This document shows positions 1-11,954 of a stretch of DNA of 64,000 nucleotides, piece by piece. The DNA lies in contig CM072512.1 in the NCBI GenBank assembly GCA_036898135.1, positions 14,697,517 through 14,761,516 on the forward strand, in the 5' to 3' direction. The notes beneath the pieces are model-generated. The model worked only from the letters and a program-made list of their open reading frames with translations. It had not been told where the DNA came from and made no database searches. Source of the stretch: Oncomelania hupensis (lineage: Eukaryota > Mollusca > Gastropoda > Littorinimorpha > Pomatiopsidae). The first letter of the stretch is position 1. The number at the start of each line of letters is the position of its first letter. Both the position numbers and the translations under genes were made by a program.

Positions 1-690
1 TGACCAGATGATTTGGTGACGTGGCCATACCATCAGAGTTTACGTTTTTTCACCACTGTGAGCAGGTCATCGTGTTGTCCAATGGTTTGTGTGATGGTCT
101 GTCGGACTTCGTCGTTGTTGATGTGCTGGGTATAGGAAATGCCCAGACGTCTTCTGTAGCACCTCATCTCCATGCTTTGTATTCTTCGTTGGAGATCTGC
201 TGTGAGGTTCCATGTTTCGCAAGCATATAGGAAGGTGGAGATGACAAGGGAGCGCAGCAGCCTTACATTGGAATGTAGACTGATGGTCCTGTCTTTCTAA
301 ATTGGCTTCAACCTCGTCAGGGCAGCAGTTGTTTGTTCGATCCTGGAGAGGACTTCCTGTCGGGACCCATTGTCTGATACAATGGCTCCTAAATATTTGA
401 AGCTATGCACTGTGTTGAGGGATTGGCCTTGGACTTTGATGTTCTGGTTGATGCCATTGGTATTTTTGGTCATCATTTTGGTCTTCTCTGCACTTATTTC
501 CATTCCATAAGCTCTGGAGGTGGTGTCAAGCCTCTGTACCACCTGTTAAAGTTCTTGTTCCTCTCCAGCCAATCCATCAATGCCATCCGCAAAACGGAGG
601 TTGGAGATTGCTCTTCCCCCTTTGCTGTCTGTGCCTTCGTGGTCTGCAATTTGAGACATAGCTGTGCAAATAAAGAACATGAGGGGATGT
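1..690 (-). pseudogene. LINE reverse transcriptase fragment (endonuclease/RT family), broken
   Basis: The minus strand encodes the C-terminal half of a non-LTR retrotransposon RT, cut by the window edge. Reading from about 690 downwards there is a palm-like block (ISNLRFADG, where active elements have FADD), then the typical AYGMEISAEKTK, a KYLG block (FKYLGAIVSD), QTTAALTRLKPI and the C-terminal WYGHVTKSSG region. Two in-frame stops break it: a TAA near 550 just after the FADG block, and a TAG near 297 where the related copy at 12925-13480 has a Trp codon. The altered FADD motif and the stops show a dead copy. The family resembles the RTE/jockey-like 'endonuclease-reverse transcriptase' sequences common in mollusc genomes; the exact clade is not settled here. 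Confidence 0.88.
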
Positions 691-1789
691 GATCACATAA
701 AAAGCTAGATTTGTGGGAACATCATTTTGGTTGTGGGAAGCTAACTAAATATTGTATAACGTTATAGATACATAGAGGTGTTAGAACATGTGGCTGTGGG
801 AACATAGGGTTGGCCCCCCTTTTTTCTGTCTTAACTAGGCAATCTGAGATGCAGCGTGAAAGGAGCAAAGCGTCCCCCGTACTGCCAAATGCGGAGTTGA
901 AAAGGTTAATTTCAGTCTTCAACCCGTCTCCAGTGTCGTTTAGCATGCACAGGCTCGGCTGTTAACCCACTGCTACCGCTGCCACAATGAAAGCGGAACT
1001 GAATTTCTGGTCTCCCCTACACACGCCAGAAAGGCCTATCTTCTTTAGTCTTCTCTACTAAAAATTGGCCTCTTTTGTGGCATCCAAGTGCTACACCTTT
1101 TACTAGAAAATTCAAGATAATGTCTTGTTACCTAGATGGTGTTATTGTCTGTTTTCTTATCATTGGGAGTTGTCCCCTTTCGGGCGCTGAATACTGTACA
1201 AGGATTATTGAACATGCAAAGGGGAAAAAAATCGTGTGACACTGTTGATCACGACATTGCCATTAGAGTATTTTGTCGTTTGGATAAAACTACCATAAAT
1301 TAGTGTCTTAAGCTCGAGATAGGCAACTGCAAGTTTAAGACGTGTTCTCAAGTATTGATTCAATTTATACATTTATATTCAAGTACAAGTACTACTGGAA
1401 TAATATCGTTATAATTCGTTTGTTAATCGTCGATGTATTGCTTAGAGCTTTAGGATTAGGAGAACATAAAACAGAATATTGAACAAAAAAGTATTTTGTT
1501 ATTGTACTTATTTGAGCTTTTCTTTGGTGCAAGAGCGCGCCTTTTGGGTATTGAAGTGCGCGGAACAAGTAAATATTGGTTTGTTCAAAATTTGCTTCCA
1601 TAATACTATGTCTATGTAAGTTTTGCCAATGCAGAACAACAAAATTTGGTTTAATATTGGCGTTTGATGTTGTTTGTCTTTCCACATTGTATGAATGAAA
1701 AGGAAAAGAAAATCTTGCACTAAACTCTGAATTTATGGCATTCAAATAAATAATACCAACACAACGTTCCTCTTTTTGACTTTAAAATA
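691..1789. other. No recognisable gene
   Basis: AT-rich sequence with only short open frames that lack any motif I recognise. I see no repeat boundary, tRNA or RT remnant here. Confidence 0.5.
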
Positions 1790-1945
1790 ACAACGCGGAT
1801 TCGAGATTTCAATAATTATATACCTCCGTTTTGGCTATTTCAATAATAAGACACACCGCCGTTTTGATATGTCGATAAATAGACACCGCCGTTAACAGAT
1901 TTCAATAATCAGGCATCACCGTTTCGAGTTGTCAGTAATTAAACC
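1790..1945. repeat. Degenerate ~40 bp tandem repeat
   Basis: About four diverged units share the pattern (CACCGCCGTTTT ... TTTCAATAAT). The phrases 'ccgttttggctatttcaata', 'ccgttttgatatgtcgataa', 'ccgttaacagatttcaataa' and 'ccgtttcgagttgtcagtaa' line up at a spacing of about 38-45 bp. Confidence 0.6.
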
Positions 1946-2307
1946 CCCCAAAAATTGGTCCATATATATTAATTGGCTTCGATATTGGAGTGTGCGGTTG
2001 CTTGCTCGCACTTAGGTTAGGCTGTCTCAGCGTGAACCGATGGATGTGTAGTGGATGGGGACGGGTTGTATGATGTCGGACCCCTTGGGTGGATTCACCC
2101 GGCCACCCTGTTCGCCCGTCTCCGGGCCTAGCAGGGTAGCTTTGCTGGGTGCGCTCGTTTGCATAATCATATTGTGAGGGTAGCAGACGCATCCCGGGCC
2201 CACGCTGTTCGCGATTGCCTTGATGTTTTTTTAGGGCCTCTGCAGTGATGTTCGTCTCTTTATAGGCCTGTAGTTCTTTTGGGCTTTCTTGACTATAGTG
2301 TTGTGTA

Positions 2308-2510
2308 GTGTTGTTCCGCTTTTGTGATCTTGGGGAGGTGTTATGTTCTGTGTGTGTGTGTACGTGTGTGTATGTGTGTTTTCTCTTTTGTATTGATCTT
2401 CGTGACGTGTTATGTTCTCTCTGTGTGTGGTGTTTGTGTGTGTGTGTGTTTGTGTGTGTTTGTGCGTTCGCTTTTGTGTTGATCTTGGTGAGGTGTTATG
2501 CTGTGTGTGT
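2308..2510. repeat. Compound minisatellite with embedded (TG)n
   Basis: Three imperfect units each carry 'cttttgtgttgatcttggtg' or a close variant, then 'aggtgttatg' and a TG-rich run (TG, TGTT, TGTA mixtures). The unit length is about 80 bp. The long open frame through it is a by-product of the repeat. Confidence 0.65.
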
Positions 2511-2519
2511 GCGCAGGCA

Positions 2520-4079
2520 TGAACGAGCGTGCTTCTTTCCTCTGTCCAAACTAATATATAATTATTTACTATGCGTATCTATCGCATGGTGTGTGAGTGT
2601 GAATGTGTGTGTGGATTACTGGATGCAGAGTGGAATGTGCGAGTATGACGGTATAATGTTCTTGCTTACCATTTGCATCATTAGTCCCTCTCAATTCTTT
2701 AAACGTACGCAATATTTTGACGTAAAGCATAAGGGTAAATGGTCCTTTTATGAATGCTGTAAATATTATATTTTAAGTAATTTTCTCCATTTAATTGATT
2801 TAATCTTCTTCGTTATAGTTGAGAGAGAGAGAGATGCTAAATGTAGAACTGGCTGAGTTGGCGTTTCGAGGCCGCGCGCACACTTCCAGCAAGTGTGCAT
2901 ATTTGACTCCACAGACCACTGTGATTTCTGGATCTCGTTGGTCAGAGCATTCAGCAGCTTGTTGAGCTGACAATGCTCTATGTAGAAACACTCCATTTGT
3001 TTAACGTTTTTGTTATTTTATTTTTTTTTATCCTATTTCTGTTAACGTTTAACGTTTTTGTGTTCGTCCGCCTTGTTTGTGCGTTAGTAGTATTGTCGAT
3101 TGATTCCCACAGTTTTGTATACGCTAGAGATAAATATTTTGTTTTCTGATAAAAGTTTAAACAAAGGCGAGCAGGAAAACAGAAAATCGCGCTAGTCCCC
3201 GCTTCCAAGGGCGGCGATCGCTGATTTTGTAACTCGTTCACCGTGAGAGTTAGTGCCCCTTGTTGGTCCTAGTCTGTGGCACCTTGGGACCGTTTCCTTA
3301 ACGAGGCCTTATCGCTGTTTAAAAAAATGCAACACAAATAATATGTGGATGACGGGAGGGGGAGGACGGGGGTGTGGGGACGAGGGGAAAGAGTGTAGGG
3401 GGTAGAGAGAGGGAGGGAGGGAGAGAGAGAGAGAGAGCAAAGAACAAGAAGTTGGTGATGGTGACGACGACGATGATTGCTGTGTATACACAAATGCAAT
3501 ACAATACAGTACAATACAATACAATACCATTCTGTTGGCCAATATAAACTAGAAATTTGCCTTTGGCAGATGATGGTAAAGATAATAACGTTGACGACGA
3601 CGAGGAGGTCTCAGGAAGAGGATGGTAACTCGGGAACAGGCGAAGAAAATGATGATGAGGAGGATGATGACAAGGGAAGAAGAAGAAGAAAATAAAGGAG
3701 GAGGCGGAGGAATAAGAAGAAGAGGGAGGAGAGTGACTTATCTCGGTGTTGTAACTGCCGCAAAATCACGCCATATCGCACGTGTTTTAACTGCTGCTAT
3801 GGAAGATTTGGCGATAAAGTGGGATTTTTAACACGCGGCATTATGGGTGGGAAATGTTCAGGCCACCTTTGACATGGTGTAAGAGACTTTAAACAACTGT
3901 GATTTGGATGAGAGAGTGAAGAAGGTGAATTTTGTTCTTTTAAAAAAAAAAACGAACAAGGGACTTTTATTTACAAAATAATAAAGAAGGGAAGTTTATT
4001 TGAAAATAAAAAAAGAAATGATTCAGGTCAAGTGACTTCGCTTCAGGGTTAACAATTAATTCATGTTAATGCTACCTTT
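2520..4079. other. Purine-rich simple sequence, no gene
   Basis: This stretch holds purine-rich tracts (GA/GGA near 3340-3450, GAGGAAGA-like near 3600-3740) and a short (AATAC)n run at about 3495-3531 that resembles the A-rich tail of a minus-strand retroposon. No coding motif was seen. Confidence 0.5.
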
Positions 4080-4195
4080 CTTTTTTTTATAGCGCTTTCT
4101 TCCAGCTCAAGGGCTGCTCAAGGCGTTGGCCGACACACAGTTGCTGCCTCTGGGCGCACGCGCACCGCCGTGGTGCAACATTGCGGCAGGAGTTT
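4080..4195 (-). repeat. L2/SINE-type 3' tail fragment
   Basis: On the minus strand this reads '...cgccttgagcagcccttgagctggaagaaagcgctataaaa', the 3' end shared by several elements in this window (compare 55355-55605 and 57035-57092). Only the tail region is present. Confidence 0.55.
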
Positions 4196-4326
4196 ACCGC
4201 TAAGGAAAAGAGTGAGAAGACAGCAGGTGAAAATAGGTGGTTGTCATTTGGTGAATGTATGTTTTAGTTCAAGTAATAGAGATGTGTAGAATCACGAAAA
4301 CAAGTGTAGAACCCATTACGTTATAA

Positions 4327-4700
4327 GATTTTAGATTTAGATTTTAGATTTTTTTTATAGATTTTAATGCTTTATTGTCCCTTTTTATCGGGAAATTCTG
4401 GGCCGCCTCCCCATGTGGAAGGCGTAGTCGCAGCCTGTGGCGCGCCCAAACCCAACCTACCTAACATTAGTTGTGATTTTTGAAATTTAGAAATTCTTTA
4501 AATTTTTGAAATATTTTGAAATTTTGCTGGGGGAGCAAACCGGAGTACCCGGAGAAAACCCCCGAGACGTTGCCCTAGTCGAAAGTAAATAATATTCGGA
4601 GAAACATAACGCCCCGATGCAGGATCGAACCCACACCTGTCAGGTGCCATTGGTTTCTGGCCTGCGGACAAGGCAAGTTAGTCCCGCCTTAGCCCATAAG
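4327..4700 (-). mobile_element. tRNA-derived SINE, family 1, copy 1
   Basis: Read on the minus strand, the head has a tRNA Leu/Ser-like A-box region (gggctaaggcgggactaac) and a good B box (GGTTCGATCC, near 4620-4635). A body with 'tccgggtactccggtttgct' follows, then a 3' end 'ttcccgataaaaagggacaa' and an (AAATCT)n tail at 4327-4370. A second (TTTAGA)n run lies on the other flank (4717-4753), so the element may have landed in such a repeat. Copy 2 is at 16664-16964 and a 3' fragment at 21327-21420. The conserved body could be one of the deeply conserved SINE core domains, but I cannot confirm which. Confidence 0.8.
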
Positions 4701-4759
4701 GATAGCTTATGTAAATTATTTAGATTTTTTAGATTTTAGATTTTAGATTTTTAGCGTTA

Positions 4760-5786
4760 ACTTCTCTGCACAATGAAAAAACAACATAAATATATCTGGA
4801 GACTTGGAACGAATTTTATTTTCGACGGGTCAGCACAAATCAATGCATATTTTCAAGACAAAATCTCGTTTTAGGCATATCTAGATGCAAATACCAAGCA
4901 ATACTTGCCAACACAAAAACATCTTTAGCGATAAGTTCATATAATTTTCTTTTTAGGGGGCCGGGAATGCGGAGAGCTTTTTTTTTTTTTCAAATTGAAG
5001 GAAAAGGTCGAAGAGAAGAACTTTGTTGAAAAAGAAAGACAAGAAGATGACGAGGAGAAAATGAGGAGAAGGGACAAACAAATTAAATAAGAACGGCTGA
5101 GAAAGGTAACAAGGAAAGAACAGAAGGAAGAAGAACACTCGGGGGGAGGGGGGGGACGGGGGAAACAACATATGTAAGGAAGCCGCGCGATAAAGTGGTC
5201 GTCAACTGCACGGTTCAAGGGAGATAAGCCGCAAGCTCTTTCTGTATCTCTGCCCCTCCTCGTCCTTTTGTTTACTCCTTTAGTGAGTGGAGTCCTGTGG
5301 GAATGAACGTGCACGCAAGGTGGTTGGGTGTGAGAATGCAGTTTTGCATGCAGCTGACGTCGCACCGAGTTTCAGAATCCTCAGATCTGTACAACATTTC
5401 GTATGTAGATTTCTGATTTATGATGTGGGGGGAAAAAACGACAGCAATGCTCATGGCATAACAAACAGTACGGCATGTCTGTACAAGCCTGCTGTACATG
5501 TACAAACCGACTTCTTTAACCCATTACGGGACCACAACACGGTGAAGGTGTGCAACCTGATCTCAGTCTTTTGTTCGGTTTCTCCATTAGTTAGGACCTT
5601 GTTGTAAGACCCTTGCCACGGAGGCTGCCGTCCTTACATGCTTCTGTGATCAATGGGAGAGAGGGCATACGGATACAGGAGGGAAAGAGATGGCAGAAGT
5701 GGTCATGGCAGGAGGTAAAGGGAAATGTAGAAGGAGGGAGAAGGTGATAGAGAAGGGGAGGAGCGAAGAGAGGGAGATGAAAGAGG

Positions 5787-5826
<40 letters not shown>

Positions 5827-6370
5827 AGGGTTAAGACCAAGCGTCAAAGAGCAGCAAACCTAGCATGTTAAAATATTGGAGACGTTAAAAAAAAACAAGT
5901 TTTGTGTCTTTCCAATGTTACTTTATCTTACCCGAGATTGCAAAGCATGGATTACCAGTAATTAATTACACGTTGCACTTTTTATTTTATTTTATTTTAT
6001 TTATTTTTATATTTTTTGGAGGGGTGGGGGTGGGGGGGAGTTGGGATTACAATTACATGCGCAGGAAATGCACAACAACATCAGCGCCCCGTGTTTGCGT
6101 GCACCTTGGAGATAATTTTTACAGGGGGAAATAATTAAATTAAAAATTCCTTCAATTTAACATTCAGAAACTACAACAACCGCACGTCCGCACACCTGTC
6201 CACCAAATATAAACCACAATGACGGCGACATCCACAACAACAACAAACACGACAACGAGCGAACAGAGGAAGCCTTAGAAAAACCCACGTTTTCCGAAAG
6301 AATGTTTGCAAATAACTCTAGATTTTCTTCTTTAATTGTTTCGCTCCTATCCAATTGTCACCCAAGCAAA
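4760..6370. other. Simple-sequence rich, no gene
   Basis: Contains a purine-rich block (4960-5160) and a (GA)n block at 5787-5824. The arginine/serine/leucine-rich open frames come from these tracts. No domain is visible. Confidence 0.5.
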
Positions 6371-6374
6371 CACA

Positions 6375-6560
6375 GTCTTGTCAGGGTCAACGGTCCAGCA
6401 CTACTCGCTCGCCTGGCACCCCGATAACCCAGGTTCGAATCCAACGGTGGGCGCGATAAATGTGGCCAGTTTGCACTGTTCATCTTAACAATATGATTGT
6501 TGGTGTGATCCAGTGTTGATTTAGCTTGGATGGTTGTCCCATGTCTGCCGTTTGGTGATG
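6375..6560 (+). mobile_element. tRNA-derived SINE, family 2, copy 1
   Basis: A B-box-like stretch (CCCAGGTTCGAATCCAA, near 6430) is followed by a body ending 'cttggatggttgtcccatgtctgccgtttggtgatggg'-like sequence. That 3' part also occurs in the copy at 8968-9112, where the A box is clear. The head of this copy is poorly preserved. Confidence 0.6.
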
Positions 6561-7012
6561 GGTGTGGATGGATCAGCTCCCGAATATCTTAATGAGTTAG
6601 TCACTCTGTACACTCCTTCTCGCACCCTCCGCTCTTCGAGCGATACTCGACTCCTCCGCCAAGGCCGCTGCAAATTGAAATCACACGGTCTCCGCTCTTT
6701 TTCTGTCTATGGACCTCAGCTCTGGAACTCTCTTCCCTCCGATGTCAGACACTCTCCTTCAATTCGAAGTTTTTAAAGCAACATGAAAACCTTTCTCTTT
6801 CAGCAGCACTTTACATACTCTACATTCTCTCTTCATTTAATTTTCTTGTTTTGTGTGTTTCTGTGTGTGTGTGTGTGTGTCGGTGTGTGTGTGTGTGTGT
6901 GTGTGCGTGTATTTACATGCTGTCTAGTATTATATATAATACATGAATGTATGATTAGATGAATGTTGATGTGCGCGCGCCTAGATCTGCAGGGTAGGCA
7001 CCTTACAAATGC

Positions 7013-7057
<45 letters not shown>
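6555..7057 (+). pseudogene. L2/CR1-like LINE 3' end with (TTA)n tail
   Basis: The frame from about 6555 encodes the C-terminus seen in L2/CR1-type ORF2 proteins: APEYLNELVTLYTPSRTLRS, then the FSVYGPQLWNSLPSDVR block and a short lysine-rich end; a stop interrupts just before 'SNMKTFLFQQHF'. A non-coding 3' part with (TG)n follows, then 'ggcaccttacaaatgcttatta' and a (TTA)n tail at about 7015-7057. The SINE at 20677-21117 ends in nearly the same sequence. This is a 5'-truncated dead insertion. Confidence 0.78.
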
Positions 7058-7058
<1 letters not shown>

Positions 7059-7059
7059 G

Positions 7060-8000
7060 AGACGTTAAACGTCCATGTTCATTCTTTCAGCTGACAGGCT
7101 TGGGCGAAATAATTCCCACACAGCAAAGGAACTGGAATTAGGGAGACAATACGTCTTTGTTGAACACGCGTGATAAAGGTGTCTCGCTACAGAGCTGAGA
7201 CTGGAGTTGAATCTTGGATATAATCCTTCTTAGCTCATACCCTCTGTATAATGAGGGAATACTACCAAAGAGTTTAAGACCTATCTCCTTGTCTTTCTTC
7301 TGCCAATGGTTTGTCAATGGCAGATAGGTAGGTGCTATAGATACAGATGGTCATGTCGCTGTGTTCTCAGCTTATCACAGTGTATGGGCTGGGCTTGGTG
7401 GAAGTCAAGGGACTGACTATCTAAAGATGACGCCCGAATGAATTTCCCTGCAAGTCAAACTGGAATGATCTCAGATGACTTTTAACTACTTTTGATTTGC
7501 TCCTTGCGGTAGAACTGTAAGCGACTGTGGTTGGCTGAAACACACCACAAAATAGTCTTTGTTTTATAGAGCACTGCAGCGTGCATAAAACTCGATACAG
7601 GAAAAAAAACGTTTCAGTTCAGGGCAAAAAAACCCAACTCGAAACAGAAACAAAAATCCGTTTCAGTTGAGGGTGTGTCTGACATGGTCACACAAAACAG
7701 TCAATCACGCACGTTTTTCTTTTTTTTAATTCATGTTTTAGTAACACATCGGGTTCCGCCTTAAATCCTTTAAATCCTCACGAACTTACTCAAACACAAT
7801 CCCTTGACCTGGACAGGCTTTGGAAAGATGAATATCCTAAAATGTTACACTTTAAATATTACTTCCTTTTGTTGATTGGTAAAATGTCTACTTCTGTCAA
7901 ATGTGATTTCCTGTCTTATATTTTACTCAAAGACTCAAATTTATTTAATTTTGCTACAATTAGACAGATAGATAATCAATGTTTATGGAGTCCAGCGGAC
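7060..8000. other. No recognisable gene
   Basis: No RT remnant, tRNA-like box or tandem repeat stands out between the (TTA)n tail and the RT relic that follows. Confidence 0.5.
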
Positions 8001-8002
8001 TG

Positions 8003-8570
8003 CTAATACTGGAGTATTTAAGTGTAAATAATGGATTCAGGACACAATGGTATGCGGGATTTTCAGGGTTAACTTCAAGGTTTAGAAAATAGTTCATAGC
8101 GAACTGAAGCCTACGGATCTCCAAGGGAGGTTCGCCAGCGTCAGCGTAGAGACTTTCCTTCGGGGAAGTGCAAAACTCTCCCCTCTCCTCCGCTCCTCCC
8201 CAGGGAGATCCGAAGACTTTGATAATGGATTAGATCCAAGGCTTTCAAATAGGACTTCCTATCGGAGCCGTCAACAATGCTACCATAATCCAATTTAGAA
8301 CGTACCAGAGAACGATAGACGAGGAACAGAGTTTGCTTTATCTGCTCCTGTGATAACTTTCAAAATGTTAAGACCTTTCTGGCAGCTTTCCCTCAGGTAT
8401 TTAATATGCGGAAGAAAAATCAGTTTGCTGTCAAAAATAATACCCAGAAACTTAACTTGTTTAGAAACTTTAATATTTAGAAACTTTGATTTGCTACAAG
8501 CAATTATCACTAAAACATTGCAATCAACAATCACTTGTAACATAATCGAAGTAGATCTATATTCTTTCAG
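8003..8570 (-). pseudogene. Jockey-like LINE RT C-terminal relic
   Basis: Minus-strand frames carry the late RT/thumb region of a jockey- or Nimb-like LINE: FLGIIFDSKLIFLPHIKYLR near 8470-8420, then LFLVYRSLVRSKLDYGS near 8330-8280, then a GEPPLEIRR / NPAYHCV block near 8140-8030. In relatives this block leads toward an RNase H domain. The pieces lie in different frames, so at least one frameshift has occurred. No palm motif is present. It ends near 8003 in 'agtccgctggact'. Confidence 0.75.
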
Positions 8571-8665
8571 TTTTATAGCGCACTCCTGAGCTGAAATACC
8601 TACTCAAGCAAGGTATGCTTGGAAGGTCAACAGAGATCCCAAGCTGCGAAGCAGAATCATTTTGC
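8560..8665 (-). repeat. L2/SINE-type 3' tail fragment
   Basis: On the minus strand it ends '...tttcagctcaggagtgcgctataaaa', like the tails at 4080-4195 and 55355-55605. Confidence 0.45.
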
Positions 8666-8967
8666 TTGTGCCATGCTTATATATATTTGTTTTGTTTGTT
8701 TTTGTGTGTTTTTTTCAAAGCATTTTGGGTTGCGCTGTGCTAAAGCAAGAAACGTGTCACCGCTCTACCTTGTGTGTTTACAGGAAACCACGAATTACCA
8801 TTACAATCCCTAACACGGTTTCCTTAAGCCCAGACGATTACAAACAACAGTAAACAAACGCTAACAAATTTTATACGGCGAGATTGATGTCAACCCAAAT
8901 GAGATTTTCCATCTGAGCAAATAGGTAAATGTCAGAGCGACAAGGAAGTCCTAGAAAGTCAGATGCG

Positions 8968-9112
8968 ATCCACCGCCTTAGCTCAGAGGGTAGAGCGTTC
9001 GCCTGCCACATACAATGACCCAGGTTCTATTTTTCATTGTCCACTTAGCAGTGTAATTGCTCAGTGTTAAGTCCCTTTCCCTTGGGATGGTTATCCCTAT
9101 CTGCCATATTGC
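8968..9112 (+). mobile_element. tRNA-derived SINE, family 2, copy 2
   Basis: A clear pol III A box lies at about 8975-9000 (TTAGCTCAGAGGGTAGAGCG). The B box is weak (CCAGGTTCTATTT). The 3' body 'cttgggatggttatccctat' matches family 2 copy 1. A minus-strand LINE 3' end begins directly after it. Confidence 0.72.
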
Positions 9113-9116
9113 CAAT

Positions 9117-9287
9117 CCTATCATATCCCATAACTCTGAGGTCGTAGGGGCACCACAGATGATCGTTTAACCAGCGTACTCCATCTTTCCCTGTCCTCAG
9201 CAGCCCTGATTGTTTCGCTCAGTGTCAAACCAGTCCATTCTCGAATGTTGTCCTCTCACCTCTTTTCCGGTCTCCGAATATCGCCAA
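9117..9287 (-). pseudogene. LINE 3' end (endonuclease/RT family), copy 2
   Basis: Minus-strand sequence equivalent to the extreme C-terminus of the copy at 12925-13480: the region encoding RWEDNIREWTGLTLSE..., 'AAEDRERW', then the 3' end ending in GGGATATGATAGGATT. Only about 170 bp remain. Small indels and substitutions disrupt the frame. Confidence 0.82.
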
Positions 9288-9289
9288 TA

Positions 9290-10290
9290 GTGGGTGTAAA
9301 TATTTAACTTTAGCGTATATTCTTCCGTCAAATGCTCTTTTCAAATGCATGAAGAGTACTACTTCGGCATCTGTAAATATATTACTAATTCATTGAATAA
9401 TTTGTAAATCAGAGGATGGGAAATTGTAATACTATTCCTTGGATTTTGTTGTGTTTTTTTTTCCAAGAAAAAAGTGTTACGAGGGGTTGTAAATTATTTT
9501 GTTTGAATTACTTTTAAGTTTAAAACCGCTTCCATGTTTAAATACATTTAAAATAAAAGATTCATTTGATTTGTTCATTCATTCATTCATTCATTGAATC
9601 ATAATAATAGCTCTTCATTCATTGTCTTGTTGTTATATTCGTCTATTATGACAATCATGGTCAAGGTCTTTGGCGCTGTGTTTTGTGTTAGCACATACGT
9701 TTTTTGGTCTACATGAGATCGTGTCCGGGAGAGGAGAACGGGCCGAATTGTTCACCCATCGGTGATTGATGTTCTGAGCTTACATTGTTTTGGGATTTAA
9801 TCCAAACCCGTTTAGGTTTTAAGAGGTTTCATTATGTTCTTGGTAGAGCATTCCATGGCATGGGTCGCGTGCCTGTATCTTACAAGGCTCCAACTCCAAG
9901 GCTTTATTTACTTTGGACAAAAACGGGTTTTACCCCAAAAATTGGCATTGTTATTGCACTACACAATGATAAAGAGGGCTTTCGTTGCTCAAAACAACCG
10001 CTACAGTTTGAATTTTCAGTTTCGGGTCTGACGGCGAGTGATTTCCCCTGATTAATGGTGCATCAAATACCATAACCCTGTGACCTTTGACCCTGTTTCT
10101 GAGTGAACAACAAACCTGATTGGTTCTTTTTCTTACCGGCTTTGGAAGCTGCTATTTTTAGCTACAGAATGTTGGTTGGCTAGCCAAGGGCTGTTGCTAA
10201 TAATAGGCACAACAATTACGGAATTTATTTATTTAAAAAAATAACTATGCTTTCGAAAGTTTTATTGTTGTTGTAAGATGGTAATATTTT
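9290..10290. other. No recognisable gene
   Basis: Contains a short (ATTC)n run near 9575-9597. An open frame at about 9785-10051 begins at TTG, has no known motif and is treated as chance. Confidence 0.45.
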
Positions 10291-10297
10291 TTTCCGT

Positions 10298-10404
10298 GGG
10301 GCTACACTCACTGTGAATGTAAGCTTATTATTTTTCAGTGAGGCTTCACTCACTGTGAATGTAAGATTATTATTTTTCTGTTGGGCTACACTCACTGTGA
10401 ATGT
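10298..10404. repeat. 43-bp tandem repeat, about 2.5 units
   Basis: The phrase 'ggctacactcactgtgaatg' recurs three times at ~43 bp spacing, separated by 'taagattattatttttctgt' and variants. It abuts a LINE remnant. Confidence 0.8.
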
Positions 10405-10407
10405 TAA

Positions 10408-10758
10408 AAGAATATGTCGAAGTGGGTCCTTAATAGTTCAAGGGACCTCAAATCAGTCCCAGCTTGAAATACCCTGTGTGGGAACTGGAACATGGAGACA
10501 CTTGGGGTTCGAGCTTTTGCCACCTCGGCTCCCTGACTTTGGAACACACTCTCCTTGGATTTGAAGCAGAGTTGTTCTTCGGCATCTTTCAGAAAGGGGC
10601 TGAAAACGCGCCTCTTTTAACTCTGCAATCCACATACAAAAGGCAGATTTATGTTAGTGTTGTTTTTTGAATGACTGATGGCCGGGCTTCTATTGTTATT
10701 CTTCGAGCGCATTGAGCATGACTGTTTCATGCGATTCCTGCGCCTTATAAGACTGCAG

Positions 10759-10825
<67 letters not shown>

Positions 10826-10834
10826 TTGTATCAT
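10408..10834 (+). pseudogene. L2-like LINE 3' end with (TCA)n tail
   Basis: The remnant reads SGSLIVQGTSNQSQLEIP, then after a frameshift VRAFATSAP, a stop codon, and LWNTLSLDLK ... FRKGLKTRLF, the usual end of L2/CR1-type ORF2. The 3' end 'gcgccttataagactgcag' is followed by (TCA)n at about 10760-10822. Frameshift and stop make it a pseudogene. Confidence 0.75.
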
Positions 10835-11102
10835 TATCATCGCCATCATCATTATCGCCTTCCATTAATCAGCAGGCCTATAACAGAACGATCCATCGTA
10901 GGCACAAAACTAGACAGCAGTTAACTTCCTGTATTTTTAACGTTTTAACCTTGTTAATCTTTTAAAGGGACTTGCTTTCGAGTTGTTGTGTTGTTGTTTT
11001 TTCGTGAACTTTGGTTTCTTTGGGGAAATTTTGCATGGTTCCTAATTAAAAGATGAGATAGTTGGAATTCGTCGCTCAAACCGACCGCTAAAGCTTTGAA
11101 TT

Positions 11103-11346
11103 TTGTTCGTCTGGCCCTCCTTGGTATGAGAGCAAACAGCAGTGACTGTTGGTGTTGTGCTATGCACAGTTTGTTGTAGTGCTATTTTAAGAATCTGCTG
11201 TGATGCTGTCAATAGGCGACATAAACCAACATGAATACTTCGCTTTATTCTCAAACCGTACAGTTTCAAAGAGATTATTTTTGGGCTTTTGGGGGAGGTG
11301 TGAATGGGTGGGGGAGGGGGGCTCCTTCTGTGGGGCAACAATCATC
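11103..11346. repeat. Dispersed repeat R240, copy 1
   Basis: About 240 bp from 'tcgtctggccctccttggta' to 'tgtggggcaacaatcat' recurs in direct orientation at 11955-12184 with roughly 85% identity by eye. I see no tRNA boxes, TIRs or TSD, so the class is unknown. The 600 bp between the copies (11347-11954) is not repeated and has no gene. Confidence 0.75.
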
Positions 11347-11954
11347 AAACGTGACGCTGAATGTTTGAAAGTTAGGTCCTTTACCAAAGCAAACATATAA
11401 TGTTCAGAAGTAATTTGCCTACGTAACTGCAATAAAACGTTGTTTGGTTTTTCTTATTTATTTTACACACACACACCTCCATCGGATCCCCTCTTTTACT
11501 TTAAAAAAAAATTAGCGGCCACAACATTTTTGCGGGTCATTATTTTGCGTTGTCCTAGGAAATTAAGTGCAAAGTTTAATTCATGTTTCCTCCGCTGTAA
11601 AGAATGGCTTGTAAAACGTTTGACTGAGTTTTGTAGTTTTAGGGACCACGGGACGTTACGTGACGTTGCGTGGCTAAACGGTACAGAGTAACCGTGTTTT
11701 GACGGTGGTGTCAGGCCTTGGCGTGACAGGTACATGGTATCGTGACAGCTGATGAAGTGGGATGCAAGTCTGGTGTCACGCTGTCACGAGGTAAACCGCA
11801 CAACTAACGACTAATCGACGCTGTGTATCTTTAACCCGCTTGTTAGCTCTCTTTATTCCATTGAAATTGATTTTTTTATAGCTCCTCTTAATTTTTAAAC
11901 AAAAAGCATTCATTGCTGTCTTAAAATTTAACATTTAACTTCCTAAATAAATAT

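Noticed and set aside
4327..4370. Telomere-like repeat (TTTAGA)
   Set aside because: The unit is not TTAGGG, is short, and is a SINE tail or its target.
9785..10051. 88-codon open frame
   Set aside because: Starts at TTG, has no recognised motif and no neighbouring gene structure.
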